Source: Phylloscopus collybita
Lineage: Eukaryota > Chordata > Aves > Passeriformes > Phylloscopidae
Assembly: GCA_027886175.1 (NCBI GenBank)
Contig: JAJNNQ010000137.1
Location: forward strand, 1,802,001-1,866,000
Reading direction: 5' to 3'
Length of the DNA stretch: 64,000 nucleotides
Part shown: piece by piece, positions 22,960-33,610 of the stretch
How positions within the stretch are numbered: position 1 is the stretch's first letter
How the letters are laid out: every line of letters starts with the position of its first letter
Position numbers and translations under genes: made by a program
The notes under the pieces: model-generated
Databases searched by the model: none
What the model saw: only the letters and a program-made list of their open reading frames with translations
Told to the model about the DNA's origin: nothing

Positions 22960-23440
22960 CCAGTGGCACTAATAACATAATGGAAAATGAAATTAATCCA
23001 CCTGCTAAACCCCAACATGTCACCAGATAATTATCAGCAACACACAATCTCCTCCAAGGAAGATCTTATTCTATTAGAGAGAAATTGGCCTACACTTTAG
23101 CTGCAAGAATGACAATGTGCTCTTTAGATGAGGTTTCCAGTCTTGGAGTTAAAGCATACAGAGATCTCTGATAAGCAGCTTTTTTTTTTTGCCCAGAAAA
23201 CTCCGAGGCTTATTTTGAAATAAGGCGATTATAATTATTTTCAATAACGATTGTTTTTGCAAACTTGCATCTGGGGTTTAGATGCTGTCTAATCTTGCAC
23301 AGTTAAGAGTTCTTGAAGGTCAGATCTTTCTACTCAGCATGGAGTTCATGGACTAACACAACAATGAGTGTCTTCAGTACCTCTAAAAGAGTTAATTTGC
23401 AAATCTCACCTGATCTGAGTAATTAAAGGACCCATGATAC
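22960..23440. promoter_or_regulatory. Candidate enhancer-like conserved block
   Basis: About 480 bp of unique, strongly AT-rich DNA. It has GAAATTAATCC (bicoid-like TAATCC), a perfect palindrome GATAATTATC at 23026-23035, GATTATAATTATTTTC, AACGATTGTTTTTG, and a palindromic octamer-like ATTTGCAAAT at 23395-23404 preceded by TTA. The density and variety of distinct transcription-factor words, and the lack of repeats, make it one of the better regulatory candidates here. No cross-species evidence is available. Confidence 0.35.
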
Positions 23441-23861
23441 ACTCCCAGGGATTACGAATCCAAGTCTTGGTAGGAAGGATGTGATCACCTAAGGAATGAA
23501 CACTGGGGCAATCCCTGGCTTGCTGGGTGATGTGGGCAGGCTCCTCTCTCTCCATTCCCCCACTTTTTGGCAGGGGGGGATCATTTTGCCATCCCTCTCT
23601 CCTGAGCAGCCTGAGAGCCTTCAGCTGGTGAGATCAGCATGGGACAGACTTTGCTGGATTTTTTTTGGCGTGATGGTAGCACCCCAGTGCATTCCTGGCA
23701 GCTGGTACTATTCTGTCGAGTTTTCCATGTGGATCAACTTAAGTTTGGTCTCATTAAGGGCCTTTAAATGAAATAAAATATTTCCCTGTTTACCAGATTT
23801 TGTAGCATTGTTGTCTGAGATCCAGTGGAGGAATGAAACTTTTCATCCCCTCTTCTCCAGC
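23441..23861. other. Unique non-coding sequence
   Basis: No gene, repeat or motif cluster seen. Confidence 0.6.
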
Positions 23862-23965
23862 CCTGATGGGGCTCTGGGCATTCTGGTCTAGTGAAAGGTG
23901 TAATGAGTGAAAGGTTGGAATGAGATGATCTCCAAGGTCCCTTCCCACCCAAACCATTCTGGATC
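23862..23965 (+). mobile_element. CR1 LINE 3' fragment, sense, short
   Basis: 'gggcattctggtctagtgaa', a gap where the 'gtccctgcccatggca' segment has been altered, then 'ggaatgagatgatctccaag' and 'cttcccacccaaaccattct'. Confidence 0.85.
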
Positions 23966-24985
23966 ATGCTGAGAGCTGACTCAGGACCCTCACATTCTGT
24001 CTTCTCCTTCAGTGACAAGGCTGTCCAAGCTCAGCTGATCAGCAGCTGAAATCCCACCCTCTCCTACATTGCTGCAAAGCACAGGTCAGCTAGACAGCTG
24101 TGGGATGTTTTGATTGAGCTGCTTTTTCCTGAAGCATCAGCTCTGCTAGAGGTGGGATGGAGGCTGGAGGGAGCTTTGGCCCACCCTGGCTCCCAGCATC
24201 TCCCATGCAAAGCTTCCACTGGTCAGTTAGTGCATGGATGAAGGAAATCCTCTCTCTTTCCACCAGGATGAAAGGGGCTGCAAGATTTTCCAGTTCACAG
24301 GAGTTTATGGAAGCAGGTGTCTGGATACAGCAGAGAGACACCAACCAGAGCCTTCACTTGGGGCAAACCTCAGTGTGAGCACAACCCTGTTACAGGACCC
24401 CAGGGACTCCAGGGTGTGGGGCTGGCAGGAGGAGTGGGCCTTTGTAAGCTGAGCTTTGCACTGAGGTATTTGTTTAATAAACGTGTGGCCAGATGTTGGT
24501 GCTTGGGAAGGCAGAAATTCCCTTTGCATGTGCAGCAGGAGCAGATGAGGTCTGCAAAGCCCTTGAGTTATGGTGAGAGTTTATGAGCCTTTCTCCAGAG
24601 ACTCAGAAAAGCTGGGTTTAAATAATTTTATTCTTTTTTTTTTAAGTATGAAACTCTTGAGTGTGGGGACCTCTGTTCCGCCCCAGCCCGTGGAGAGGGA
24701 GCAATGCATGGATAGCAACAACAGCTGGATTTCTGCTTCCAACGATGGGAAGAGATGTTGGTGATTCCTTGATTTTGTATGCCTGCTCCCAGGCAGCCAG
24801 AGCCCTCCAGCTGTGGAGAGGAGCTCTGCCACCCAACAAACATCTCTCTTTCCATGGCTACCACGCTCCCAAAATCCCAGTGCAGCCATTGAAGGGTTTT
24901 GGGATGCCAAGGCAGAGGTCAGGTTTTGCTGCCTGGAAGAGGTGTTTAAGGAGAAACATGTGATCAACCTGTGGGAGCAGGTCCA
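23966..24985. other. Unique non-coding sequence
   Basis: No gene or repeat recognised. A 245-codon minus-strand frame starts in the CR1 copy to the right (antisense to it) and runs to 24581. The CR1 overlap and lack of any domain argue against it being coding. Confidence 0.55.
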
Positions 24986-25418
24986 GACAGGGCCATGAGG
25001 ATGCTCAGAGGGCTGGAGCCCCTCTGCTCTGGAGCCAGGCTGGGAGAGCTGGCAGTGCTCACCTGGAGAAGGCTCCAGGGAGAGCTCAGAGCCCATGCCA
25101 GGGCCTAAAGGGGGCTGGAAGAAAGATGGGAACAGACTTTTTATCAGGGCTTTTTGCAATGGGACAAAGGGAGATGGTTTTAAAATGAAGAAGGTTGGAT
25201 TTAGATAAGTTAAATAAGAAAGATTTTTACAATGAGGGTGGGAGGCCCTGGCACAGGGTGCCCAGAGAAGCTGTGACTGCCCCATTTCTGGGGGTGTCCA
25301 AAGCCAGGCTTGGAGCACCCTGGGACAGTGGGAGGTGTCCCTGCTTAGTGTAGGGAGCTTGCATTAGGTGACCTTTAAATGTCCCTTCCAACCCAAACCG
25401 TGCTGTGATTCTGTGATG
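24986..25418 (+). mobile_element. CR1 LINE fragment, sense, longest copy (~430 bp)
   Basis: Extends further 5' than the others: 'gccatgaggatgctcagagg', 'ggagcccctctgctctggag', 'gggagagctggcagtgctca' and 'cctggagaaggctccaggga' lie upstream of the common 3' end ('ccagagaagctgtgactgcc', 'gtcccttccaacccaaaccg', 'tgtgattctgtgatgg'). It covers the end of ORF2 and the 3' UTR but has no intact reading frame. Confidence 0.93.
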
Positions 25419-25650
25419 GGTGGGAGGTTCCTGGATAAGGATTGTGCTCATCCCACCTTCTAGCATTTCCCATTTGGCTTCCTCAAAACACCACCAGCTA
25501 CCCAGAAAAGCACCACAAACCACTTGGAATCCCTGTCCCTTGTGACTCTGTTCCTGCAGGGCTCCGTGTCCGTGACAAATGCGTTGCTGAGGATAAACTT
25601 GCCTTTAGAGCTTGGCCGTGATCAGAATCTTTCCCTGCTCTCCTGCAGGG

Positions 25651-25682
<32 letters not shown>

Positions 25683-26051
25683 CCCCTCACGACTGTCAGA
25701 AATGTCACCTGGATTGTGTGCCATGGAAATGGGGGTGCAGGCAGGGTGGGCAGTGGAGGAAGCGTGTTCCCTCCCCCAGGCAGGCAGAGCAGGAGCTCCA
25801 AATTGATTTGGGAAGGAGCAGGGGATCAGGCACTATGGCTAATCCCTTTTCGGAGCACAGCTCACCTCTGCGCTCTCCTCCTCCCCTCTCCTTTCTCCTC
25901 AGTGACTGATTTCCACCCTCTCCCCTCTGCACAGCCTCTTTGAACTCTGCCTGGTGATCCCTCCTGCAGTGGCCAGTCTGTCCTGCAGCTCTCTGGGTTT
26001 GCAGGCGACCTGTGCTGGGGGACAAATCCTGCTGGACACTTCAAATACTGT
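25419..26051. other. Unique non-coding sequence with poly-A run
   Basis: No gene recognised. Holds the 31-nt A run annotated separately. The stretch upstream of the solo LTR is ordinary GC-moderate DNA. Confidence 0.6.
25651..25681. repeat. Poly-A tract (31 nt)
   Basis: An uninterrupted run of 31 A. I saw no transposon or processed gene immediately upstream that would make it a retrotransposition tail. Confidence 0.9.
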
Positions 26052-26056
26052 CTTAC
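26052..26056. repeat. Target-site duplication (left) of the solo LTR
   Basis: CTTAC, identical to the five bases directly after the LTR. Confidence 0.85.
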
Positions 26057-26688
26057 TGTTCTGGTTTAGGGCAAATTTGGGAGGAAACCTCCGAAGGGGG
26101 TTCCCTCTGGAAAGCAAACCCAAATGGCCTCACCCTCCAGCCAGTCCGGGGAAAAAACTTCCTCAGAGAAAAGTGGAAAAAAAAAATTATTTAACAAACA
26201 AGATGCCCACGAGCACAAACAATGAATAACGTGGAACAATAAAACCTCTGGCCACTCCAGAGAGATGGCAAACTGAGGCAGGCCTTGCCCTGGGTGTAGC
26301 TCAGCTCAGCTCAGTCTCTCACCAGCCCCACTCCCTCTGGAGCTCCAGGCCCCGCAGGCCGCAGGTGCCAGCCCTCACTGCTCCTCTGGGTTTGTCAGTC
26401 CAGAGCAGATTTAAACAGTCCCAAGGAAAAAAACAGTCCAGGGAACTTCTCTGCCTCAGCTAGCTAAAACTAAGAGCACAGGAGATCTCTGTCCCCGCGC
26501 TGTCCGTGCCTCAGACGAACGCCGCAGCCAGGCCGTGTGGGAGTCAGGCAGTTTTCTCAAAACAAACTGCGCGCTGCTTCTTCCTCCCCCTTGGCTCCCA
26601 GAACCATTTGAAAGGCACAGAACTCAATATACAGCACAAACAGAGCAGAGGATTGGGGATACAAGCATCATGAAGTCACCCTAGAACA
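26057..26688 (-). mobile_element. Solo ERVL-type LTR, 632 bp, intact ends
   Basis: A complete solo LTR. It starts TGTTCT and ends AGAACA, a perfect 6-bp inverted terminal repeat with the canonical TG..CA ends. It is flanked by identical 5-bp target duplications CTTAC at 26052-26056 and 26689-26693. A 5-bp duplication is typical of ERVL-class elements. Read on the minus strand it begins TGTTCTAGGGTGACTTCATG, which I recognise as a bird ERVL LTR, and has a TATATT-like box about 60 nt in. No internal retroviral sequence remains, so the provirus was lost by LTR-LTR recombination. The intact ends and duplications suggest it is younger than the surrounding CR1 copies. The orientation call is moderately sure. 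Confidence 0.9.
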
Positions 26689-26693
26689 CTTAC
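26689..26693. repeat. Target-site duplication (right) of the solo LTR
   Basis: CTTAC, matching the left copy exactly; the next outer bases differ, so the duplication is five bases. Confidence 0.85.
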
Positions 26694-26853
26694 CCAGGGT
26701 AATAATGATCAGGAGCCAACAGCTCCCTAAAGTCAGGGTGAGGAGCACTGTGATGCTGTGGGGCTTTTTGGAGGAGGGGGATTTATGTTTATCTTTCCAG
26801 GCTTTAGTTTTTGGAGCAAGGCCACACAAAACAGGGACTTCTTGGGTAGAGCA

Positions 26854-27136
26854 TGGAGTGACAGGATAAAAGGGAATGGTTTCAAACTGCCAGAAGTCAG
26901 GGTTAGATGGGATGTTGAGAAGGAATTCCTGACTGGGAGGGTGGGGATGGCCTGGCACAAGTTGCCCAGAGAAGCTGTGGCTGCCCCTGGATCCTTGGAA
27001 ATGTCCAAGGCCAGGTTGGATGGGGCTTGGAGCATCCTGGGATAGTGGAAGGTGTCCCTGCCCATGGCAGGGAGTGGAATTAAAAGCTCTTTAAAGTCCC
27101 TTCCTATCCAAACTCTCTATAAATCTTTCTGTGAGG
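26854..27136 (+). mobile_element. CR1 LINE 3' fragment, sense, ~280 bp
   Basis: Begins 'ggagtgacaggataaaaggg' (CR1 'GTGACAGGACAAGGGG'), then 'gcacaagttgcccagagaag', 'ctgtggctgcccctggatcc', 'tggggcttggagcatcctgg' and 'aggtgtccctgcccatggca', ending with a degraded octamer tail 'aaatctttctgtgagg'. Confidence 0.95.
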
Positions 27137-28559
27137 GGTTATTGATTTTCATGGGGAGGGTTTTGTGCTGAAGAGCAGCTACTTTGTTTTCTATCAGGAG
27201 GTAAAATGATATACTTTACCATTTTAAATGAATTTTTGCCTTGCAAGAAGTGGTTGGTTTTTTATTATTATTTTTTTTCTGCCATGTTCGTTTAAGGAAA
27301 CCCAAAACAAAGTCTCCCCACTGACAATAAAGAAGCCCCCCAGTCTCACTCACAGAAATATCGCAATATGACATTTTATCTGCTTCAGCAAACACAAACA
27401 GAAGCCCAAACTGGTGGAATTTGTTGTGAATCAGAACTTGGGGTGCCACATAACTCTGATATCCCAGCTGCAGGGCACAGAAACCTGGAGTTTCAGACCT
27501 AAACCTTCCTGTGACTCAGGTGGGAGCTGGGATTTCAGATCAATTCTGTTTTGACAGGAGGATCCTGAGCTCTCAGGCAGCAGCAAATCCAGTCCTGCTG
27601 GAACCAATTTTCTTTGAAACCTCAAGCCTTGTCAGTGATATTTCTCCTTGTGGATTTTCCAGCTTCTCTGCTCCTTTTAGGCTGCAAAAAAGAGCAGAGG
27701 CCAGGCTTGAAGGCAGATTGCAGGGCAGGGTCTAGGTGTCCAAAACTTGCTGCCCATGGAGGCATCTCTTTTGGTGCCTGATCCCAAAATTCCCCTCATG
27801 TTGACAGAAGGCTTCCCCTGCCTTCAGCACATTTCTGCTTGTGGGTTCAATCAGGGCTCTGCTAATTATTTTCCTTGATTAATTGCTGGGTGATTTTGCT
27901 GTGTGTTATGTATTTGTTAGTCCAACGATGCAGCAACTGCTGTGTCCTGCTGCTCTGTGTGTTTCCCCTGGCCCTGGTCTCCCAGGAAAAGCAGAGGCTA
28001 AACAGGGACAATCTGCTTAATGGAGGTGACACTGCTGGCCCCAGACCCTGTGGTCACCTCTGCAATTAAACCCTAATGAAGGCCAGTCCTGGCTGGGCAG
28101 GAGATCAAGGCAGGTGCAGCGGATGGAGTCAATTCTGGCAGGTGCTTAGAGCACTGACCTCCAAATCTGAGGTTGCTGATGGTTTGTTGAGGTCTCCCAC
28201 CCTGCTGAGGGCTGGAGAGATGTCCCACGTAAAGCCTGGCTTGGATTTTTAGGCTGTGCCAGGGACAGGAATTCCACCAGGCACAAGCTGGGGCTCATGG
28301 CTGTCCCCAGAGTTTAATTCTCAGCTCCCAGCTAATGCCCTGACAAAGTTTGGGGTAGTTTGGGCTGGAGTTCACCCCAAGTCAGGAATTTAGCTCAGGG
28401 CTGGTAGAAGTGTGGCCATGAACTGGTTTAGGAAGCAAGGGGAATATAAGCTCTGCTCTGATTTATTGCCCTATCTTCAGATGTAACCACTCCAGAAAAC
28501 ACAGGGAAAAAAGGGTCTAGACCTGCTCTTCTCCCTGCCAGCAATTGCTCCTCAAAAAC
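27137..28559. other. Unique non-coding sequence
   Basis: About 1.4 kb without a recognised repeat or gene. Frames (up to 77 codons) have no domain. A T-rich run is at 27258-27280. Confidence 0.6.
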
Positions 28560-29110
28560 CTGCTGAGATCAGGTGTGAAAACCACAAGGTTTGGCCCTTT
28601 TTGGTGCAATTTCGTCATCATCTGGAGTCCCTCTCATTAGTGAATGAAGTGCCCCCTCCTCATGTCCTTTTTGAGATTTAAGTCACACTTGGCCAGAGGA
28701 CCAAGCATGATCCCTGCAAATAAAGCTTCCTCTGCTGAGCCTCCCAATAAAGCATCTGTACTTACTTAAAAGAGCAATAAAGGAACCCTCAGAAGCCTTA
28801 TGAACCCTGGGAACTCATTGAATTATCCAGAAAATAGTAAATGCTGTTTTCCATGGAAAAATTATCTGAAGACTTAAGACTGTTTTGGGTTTTTTTGTTT
28901 ATTTGTTTGCTTGTTTTGCTGTCAGAAATCAGATAGATGGGGGAAATCGGGCTTTTTGCAAGCGGTTCATTCAAAATCCCCATTCCCCACCCTAATAATG
29001 CTTGATGGGAAATTTTCAATTAGCCCCGATCATTATCAACATTTTGCAAATTAGGGAGACTCAGGCACAGAAGCGTAATCATTTGTTTATGGGCGTTGTG
29101 CATGTCAGAA
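28560..29110. promoter_or_regulatory. Possible conserved non-coding block with polyadenylation-signal cluster
   Basis: Unique AT-rich block. It contains three AATAAA hexamers (28719-28724, 28746-28751, 28776-28781), GAATTATCC, AAATTATCTG, TTTTCAATTAGCCCC and TTTTGCAAATTAGG. A G/T-rich stretch (28888-28920) lies about 110 nt beyond the last hexamer. It could be a regulatory element, the 3' end of an unannotated + strand transcript, or neither. Confidence 0.28.
28888..28920. repeat. G/T-rich low-complexity tract
   Basis: TTTG/TTTGC repeats with a T7 run. Confidence 0.7.
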
Positions 29111-29524
29111 AGCAGATTAGGGCTGTCCCCTGGGCGATTCCTGATAGCCTGGCCACTTCCACTGGGGCCTCTGGAGCTGCTGAACTCCACACAGACTTGC
29201 TCGGAATGAGAAGAAGCTGTTTGTTCAAGGGTAATTTTAATTATTTTTGTGTCTTTAAAGAGGAAAGCCTGTCATAGATCTGGGAGTCCAAGCTGTCCCT
29301 TGCATGTAGATGTTCCTCCAGCTCTGGCTGCTGTGGTCTCAAACTCGGGTGACAGGGGAGGTGTAGAATGTGTGACTTCAGTTTTCCAATCAGACCTTCC
29401 TGCTATGGTACAGAATAGTAATTTTTTTTTTTTTTTTAATCTCCTAAATTAAGCTTAGAAATTAAAAGATTCTTCCAAAGGAGAGAGAAAAAAAAATCCC
29501 CCAACTCTGTTTCCTTTATGGTTC
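29111..29524. other. Unique non-coding with T-tract
   Basis: No gene seen. A T run (about 17 nt) is at 29421-29438. Confidence 0.6.
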
Positions 29525-29619
29525 TTAGAATCATGGCATGGTTTGGGTTGGAAAGGACCTCAAAGGCCATCTCATTCCAAGCCCCTGCTGTGCTCAGGCA
29601 CACCTTCCACTGAACCAGA
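29525..29619 (-). mobile_element. CR1 LINE 3' fragment, antisense, short
   Basis: 'tagaatcatggcatggtttg', 'ggttggaaaggacctcaaag', 'gccatctcattccaagcccc' and 'caccttccactgaacca'; about 95 bp remain. Confidence 0.93.
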
Positions 29620-30019
29620 TTTTTAACTGCAGCACTCCAGAGCAGCTTTGATTCAAACCATAACATTTGGCAGGTGATCAGTCCATAAATATCCTAATTG
29701 CTGATAGAGTTTTAAATTAAATATGTAATGAGATCCTTTTTCCCCTTTTCGTCCTTTTAAATTTTTTTTTTTCGCTACAGTTGCAGAAGGAATTTTTAAA
29801 TTTATTTTTTTTTTAGTGAATTGAGTGGGAATGGGAAAATAAAGTACCACAAGTGGGCTGCAGTTCCAGAGCTCGATTCAGCTCTGCTTAGTGCCTGCTC
29901 ATGCTTTATTAATTCTGAGAGCACTGCTGCCCCTCATAGGTGTTGAGCTGGCTCCGGGTCCCTGGGGAAACTCATCTGTGTTTGTGTTTGTGAGGAAAGA
30001 CACGGCAGGGTTGTTTGGA
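29620..30019. other. Unique AT-rich non-coding
   Basis: No gene recognised. T runs occur at about 29763-29772 and 29805-29814, and a long stretch of AAATTTATTTT-like words around 29700-29820. Confidence 0.55.
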
Positions 30020-30360
30020 CAGATCCTGGGATGCACTAATTAGAAGTTAAAGATCCACATTCTGGCACGAGACGGGAATGCATTAGAGCAGGGAGCACTT
30101 TCTAATGCTCTGCCTCCTCAGCAGCACACGCTGCATTAAAGCCCGTGGTGTTTCTTTGATCCACGCCACCAAAATAATTCCAGGGACGAACACAAATGAG
30201 GGATAATAACTAATTTAACTGGACTTATTGGAGAGCGACACTGCAGAAGATTAGGATATCCAGAGCAGACTGTAATTGCTGGGAGATTGGGGTCTGATGC
30301 CTGTTTATCTATTCTATTAATCTCTCTCTGCATCTGTCCTTCCACTCCATCAGTTGCCCA
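30020..30360. promoter_or_regulatory. Possible conserved non-coding block
   Basis: Unique block with CACTAATTAGAAG, AATAATTCC, ATAACTAATTTAACTGG, GTAATTGCTGGG and CTATTAATC, and several retained CpGs (GACGGGAATG, CACGCTGC, CCACGCC, GACGAAC). The mix of homeodomain words and CpGs is why it is flagged. Confidence 0.3.
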
Positions 30361-30742
30361 TTAGCCATCATTTAGCTCCTGTTCCTGTCCTTCCTGCCTT
30401 CAGTGTCTCACCCTTTCTGTCTGCTTGTTAGCTAGAACAGATGTAAGGAAATGGCATTCTGCACAAATGGCAGCTCTGAACGGGCCAGATTTGGGTTTTG
30501 AATGTTCTGATGTGACTTTGCAGAAGTTAAGAAACTCTTCAGCATTCAGAGTAGCACTGTGGCAGCAAAATTGGCCCCCTGCCAGTGATCCACCATTCAG
30601 TACCTGTTAAATCATCTCTACAGGATGCTGGTGGATGAGTGGGTTTCCAGGTTTTAAGACATTGGGATCATGCTTGGGATTGTGTCCATATCTGGGGAAG
30701 CACTTTCCACTTTCCCCCTTGTAGCTGTTTCTTTCCTTTTTT

Positions 30743-30744
<2 letters not shown>

Positions 30745-30777
<33 letters not shown>
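30745..30777. repeat. Poly-T tract (33 nt)
   Basis: An uninterrupted T run preceded by CCTTTTTTTC. Confidence 0.9.
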
Positions 30778-30896
30778 CTCTTCTTCTGAGCCTGACTTGG
30801 TGTTCAAGTGCCATTTTTAGGGAAGTGCTGAGGACTGAAGAGCCAGGACAGGCCTAGGTTGAGCATAGTGGAATTGCCAGCATTTGCCATCTGATC

Positions 30897-30932
30897 ATCC
30901 ATCCATCCATCCATCCATCCATCCATCCATCC
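30897..30932. repeat. (ATCC)9 tetranucleotide microsatellite
   Basis: Nine perfect ATCC units; likely polymorphic. Confidence 0.95.
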
Positions 30933-32633
30933 TCCTGCTGAGCTACTTTGTGCCTCTTCCTATTCCTGCCTCTCTGTGTGCTCTCCTATTCCTCTTCATG
31001 TCATCCCTCTGCTCTTCTCCTCAGCCCTGGACTGTTCATTTAGACTCCATTTACCTATTCACTGTTGATTTTGCACGTTAAAATCCCTGCCCATCTTTGC
31101 TCAGCTAATGGGGATATTCTCTGGATCTCATTTTGTAATAGGGCACTAATTAGACTTTTCTAATGGGATCCCTTTGGAATCGCACGTTGCATCCACAAGA
31201 GACCTTAATGCTTTTATATATATTTATTTTTTCTTGTGGGAACCAAAGGAATTGGACATGTTTTCACTCTGGTATTAAAGCCTGGCCACCAAGCTCCAAA
31301 AAACACAAGGTTCACCTCAGGAATGGGGCAGAGAATCCCCCTGTCTGTCAATCTCCCTCAATTCCATCTAGAGGGAACACACACTACACAGGAGGAACAA
31401 TGAGATGGAATTAGGGAGATATATTGATGTGTCTGTGTAAAACAAAGAAGACACAGTCCTTGGAGACCTCTAGGAATCTTGGGCTTGAGTATTCTTAAGG
31501 CTTCCATGGATTTTTACCTGTGTGTTAAAAATATTGTTAACCCCTGAGGAAATTTAGTGCCTGGAATCGATGAACATAACACACAGGTGCCTAATAATGG
31601 AAAATGGGATTGATGGGTTGGGCTGGTAAAATCAGCCCAGCAGTTAATTCTGCTGCCACAACAAGCCCATCAATAAAGCCCCCTGCTGATTCCTGCTAGG
31701 ATCCAGGGATACAGCAAGGCATCTGGGAAGACAAGAGTTGGGTTTGCCTCAGCAGTGTTGGAAAAAAGGTGGGAATTCAGCTCCAGCAGGGAGAGTGTGT
31801 TCTCTAGAATAGGTCTGGGCACTGAATCAGGGACAGCACATGGCAGCACCTCCCACTCCCAAATGCTGGAAAGATATTCCCCAAAAACCCCACAGCTCCA
31901 ACCTCTCGTCTCCCTCCCAGCTATTCTTGGCTGCTTTGGGGCACACTGACAGAATTTCTGATCTTTTCCAGGTTGGTAGACTGAAAGAAAGTTTTCACTG
32001 TATTTCAGTTCCCTCTGGATCTGACCTTGCACTGATTTTGGAGCATGAGCAAAGCAATCCAGAATTTTTTGTTTTGTCAGGAATAAATGTCTCTAAGACT
32101 GAGAAGGAATAAAAGGTGCTTTTCTTTTCCTGACCATTGTATGGTGGCACTGAGACCATGTGTGAAAGGAAGAGAGATTCATTTTGTGGGATGCAGCATT
32201 TGGGAGACTCTGTCCTGTAGGAAAACATCCCAAGTGATGGGACCTTGGGAAGGTGAGCTGGTGCCCCTTTCAGTCTCAGCACATCATGGTCACCTCACTC
32301 TTCCTTGGAGCAGATCAAGTTGTCTCTGGGTTTCTCTTCAGGTGATGAAGTATTTGGATCTGTCCTGCTTCCCTTCCAGGCTTTGAGCTGGGATTTGTCT
32401 CCTGGATGTGTCCAACACCCTGAGCCATGAAGCAGGAGAGAGAGCAGGATTGCACCAGGCTGATGTAGCCAATCTTTGGGTCCTGTGCCCGAGGGTTTTT
32501 CCCTCTCCATGCCACATGAGCAGGAGTGGGGTTGGGATTGTGCTTGAAAAGAAAACATCTGGCAGTCTTGACTTAGAGATGCTGCTCCTCTTTCTCTCTG
32601 TAATTTGCTCCATCAGGGGTTCAGTTTGGTCCT

Positions 32634-32830
32634 TTAAGAATCACCAGGTCCAACCCCCCTGGCATGTTTTTCAACAAGAAAATGTTGCTCAGAGCTCTGT
32701 CCAAGCTGACCCTGAATGTTTCCAGGGACGGGGCAGTCACCACCTCTCTGGGCCCCCTGTGCCAGTGTTTCACGACCACCACCATCAAAAAATTGTTCCT
32801 TCTACCAGTGTTTCACGAGCCTGAACTCTT
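32634..32830 (-). mobile_element. CR1 LINE 3' fragment, antisense
   Basis: 'ttaagaatcaccaggtccaa' then 'ccaagctgaccctgaatgtt', 'tccagggacggggcagtcac' and 'cacctctctgggccccctgt'. The segment 'ccagtgtttcacga' occurs twice (about 32762 and 32805), a small internal tandem duplication spanning 43 bp. Confidence 0.9.
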
Positions 32831-33369
32831 TGTTTGCTCAGAGGTTGTCCTTGTTTTGAAGTTGATCCTCTTTTTTCTTCCTTAAGCTCCGAGCTCATGA
32901 GGAAATCAGCTGTTGGTTGCTAGGCTGCAGCAAGCCCCAAAGTGCTGATGGAGCCGGGCTCTGTCTGAGAAATTTGGGTCCGAGGCCAAATTTCAGACGC
33001 TCACAGATTTCGGGGCAGTCTGCATGTGACTCCCCAGTTCTTTCCCTTCATGGGAGGTGAATCTCTAATCTCTTCCTCAGCTCTTTCCAGACATGGGGAT
33101 TTTGGGGTTGCGGATCAGATCCACCTCTGTGTCTCTAAATAACAATAAGGGGATTATCCTCCTCGAGGGGGTAGGAATTGGAGGGAGGAGTGGGCTCTGC
33201 AGGAGACTCTCTGGGACCCATATGTTGGGTGGATGGTTAATTTTTTGCAGTAGGCCAAAGACCAGCAAATCTGCCTTGTGTCGATGCTGGGTGCCCCAGA
33301 TCAGGAAAAAAAAAATAAATTGCTGATGGAGCCCACTCTATGGAGAGGGGGGAGGTGTCTGTGCAAGTC
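32831..33369. other. Unique non-coding sequence
   Basis: No gene or transposon recognised. An A9 run is at 33307-33315. Confidence 0.6.
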
Positions 33370-33610
33370 TATTACATCTGGGCTTCTTTCCAGAGTGAAT
33401 AAAAATGTTCTGTATGTCCGGAGTTATCAACGTATTCTTTTTTATTCCTGTCAATTAATCTGATCTGAATGAGTCGCTGCTGCTGGTGGAATAATAGCCT
33501 TGAATGTAAAGTCTTATTTCTCATCTGCTTCGTGGACCACACTCCAATGTTGCTGGCCCTGGAATGATGCTGTTCAATTATTTCAAGCTAAATCAAACCT
33601 TCTTTGGCCT
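33370..33610. promoter_or_regulatory. Possible conserved non-coding block
   Basis: Unique AT-rich segment with TCAATTAATCTGATCTG, TATCAACGTATTC and TTCAATTATTTCAAGC, plus CpGs (GTCCGGAG, GAGTCGCTG). Confidence 0.25.

Larger units (their letters stand above)
30361..32633. other. Unique non-coding with simple repeats
   Basis: About 2.3 kb with no recognised gene or transposon; includes the T33 tract and (ATCC)9 array annotated separately, and TATATATATTTATTTTT near 31215. Frames up to 120 codons lack domains. Confidence 0.55.

Noticed and set aside
24581..25318. Longest open frame, 245 codons on the minus strand
   Set aside because: Its first part is antisense to a CR1 fragment and the rest has no domain, conserved composition or splice context; likely chance.
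25651..25681. Poly-A run considered as the tail of a processed pseudogene or SINE
   Set aside because: No recognisable gene-like or SINE sequence upstream and no flanking target duplication noticed. The same applies to the runs at 2517 and 34774.
30745..30777. Poly-T run considered as an antisense retrotransposition tail
   Set aside because: Sequence to its right does not resemble a retrocopy or SINE, and no flanking duplication was found.
30897..30932. (ATCC)9 considered as a regulatory array
   Set aside because: A perfect tetranucleotide repeat is explained by slippage; there is no associated motif context.
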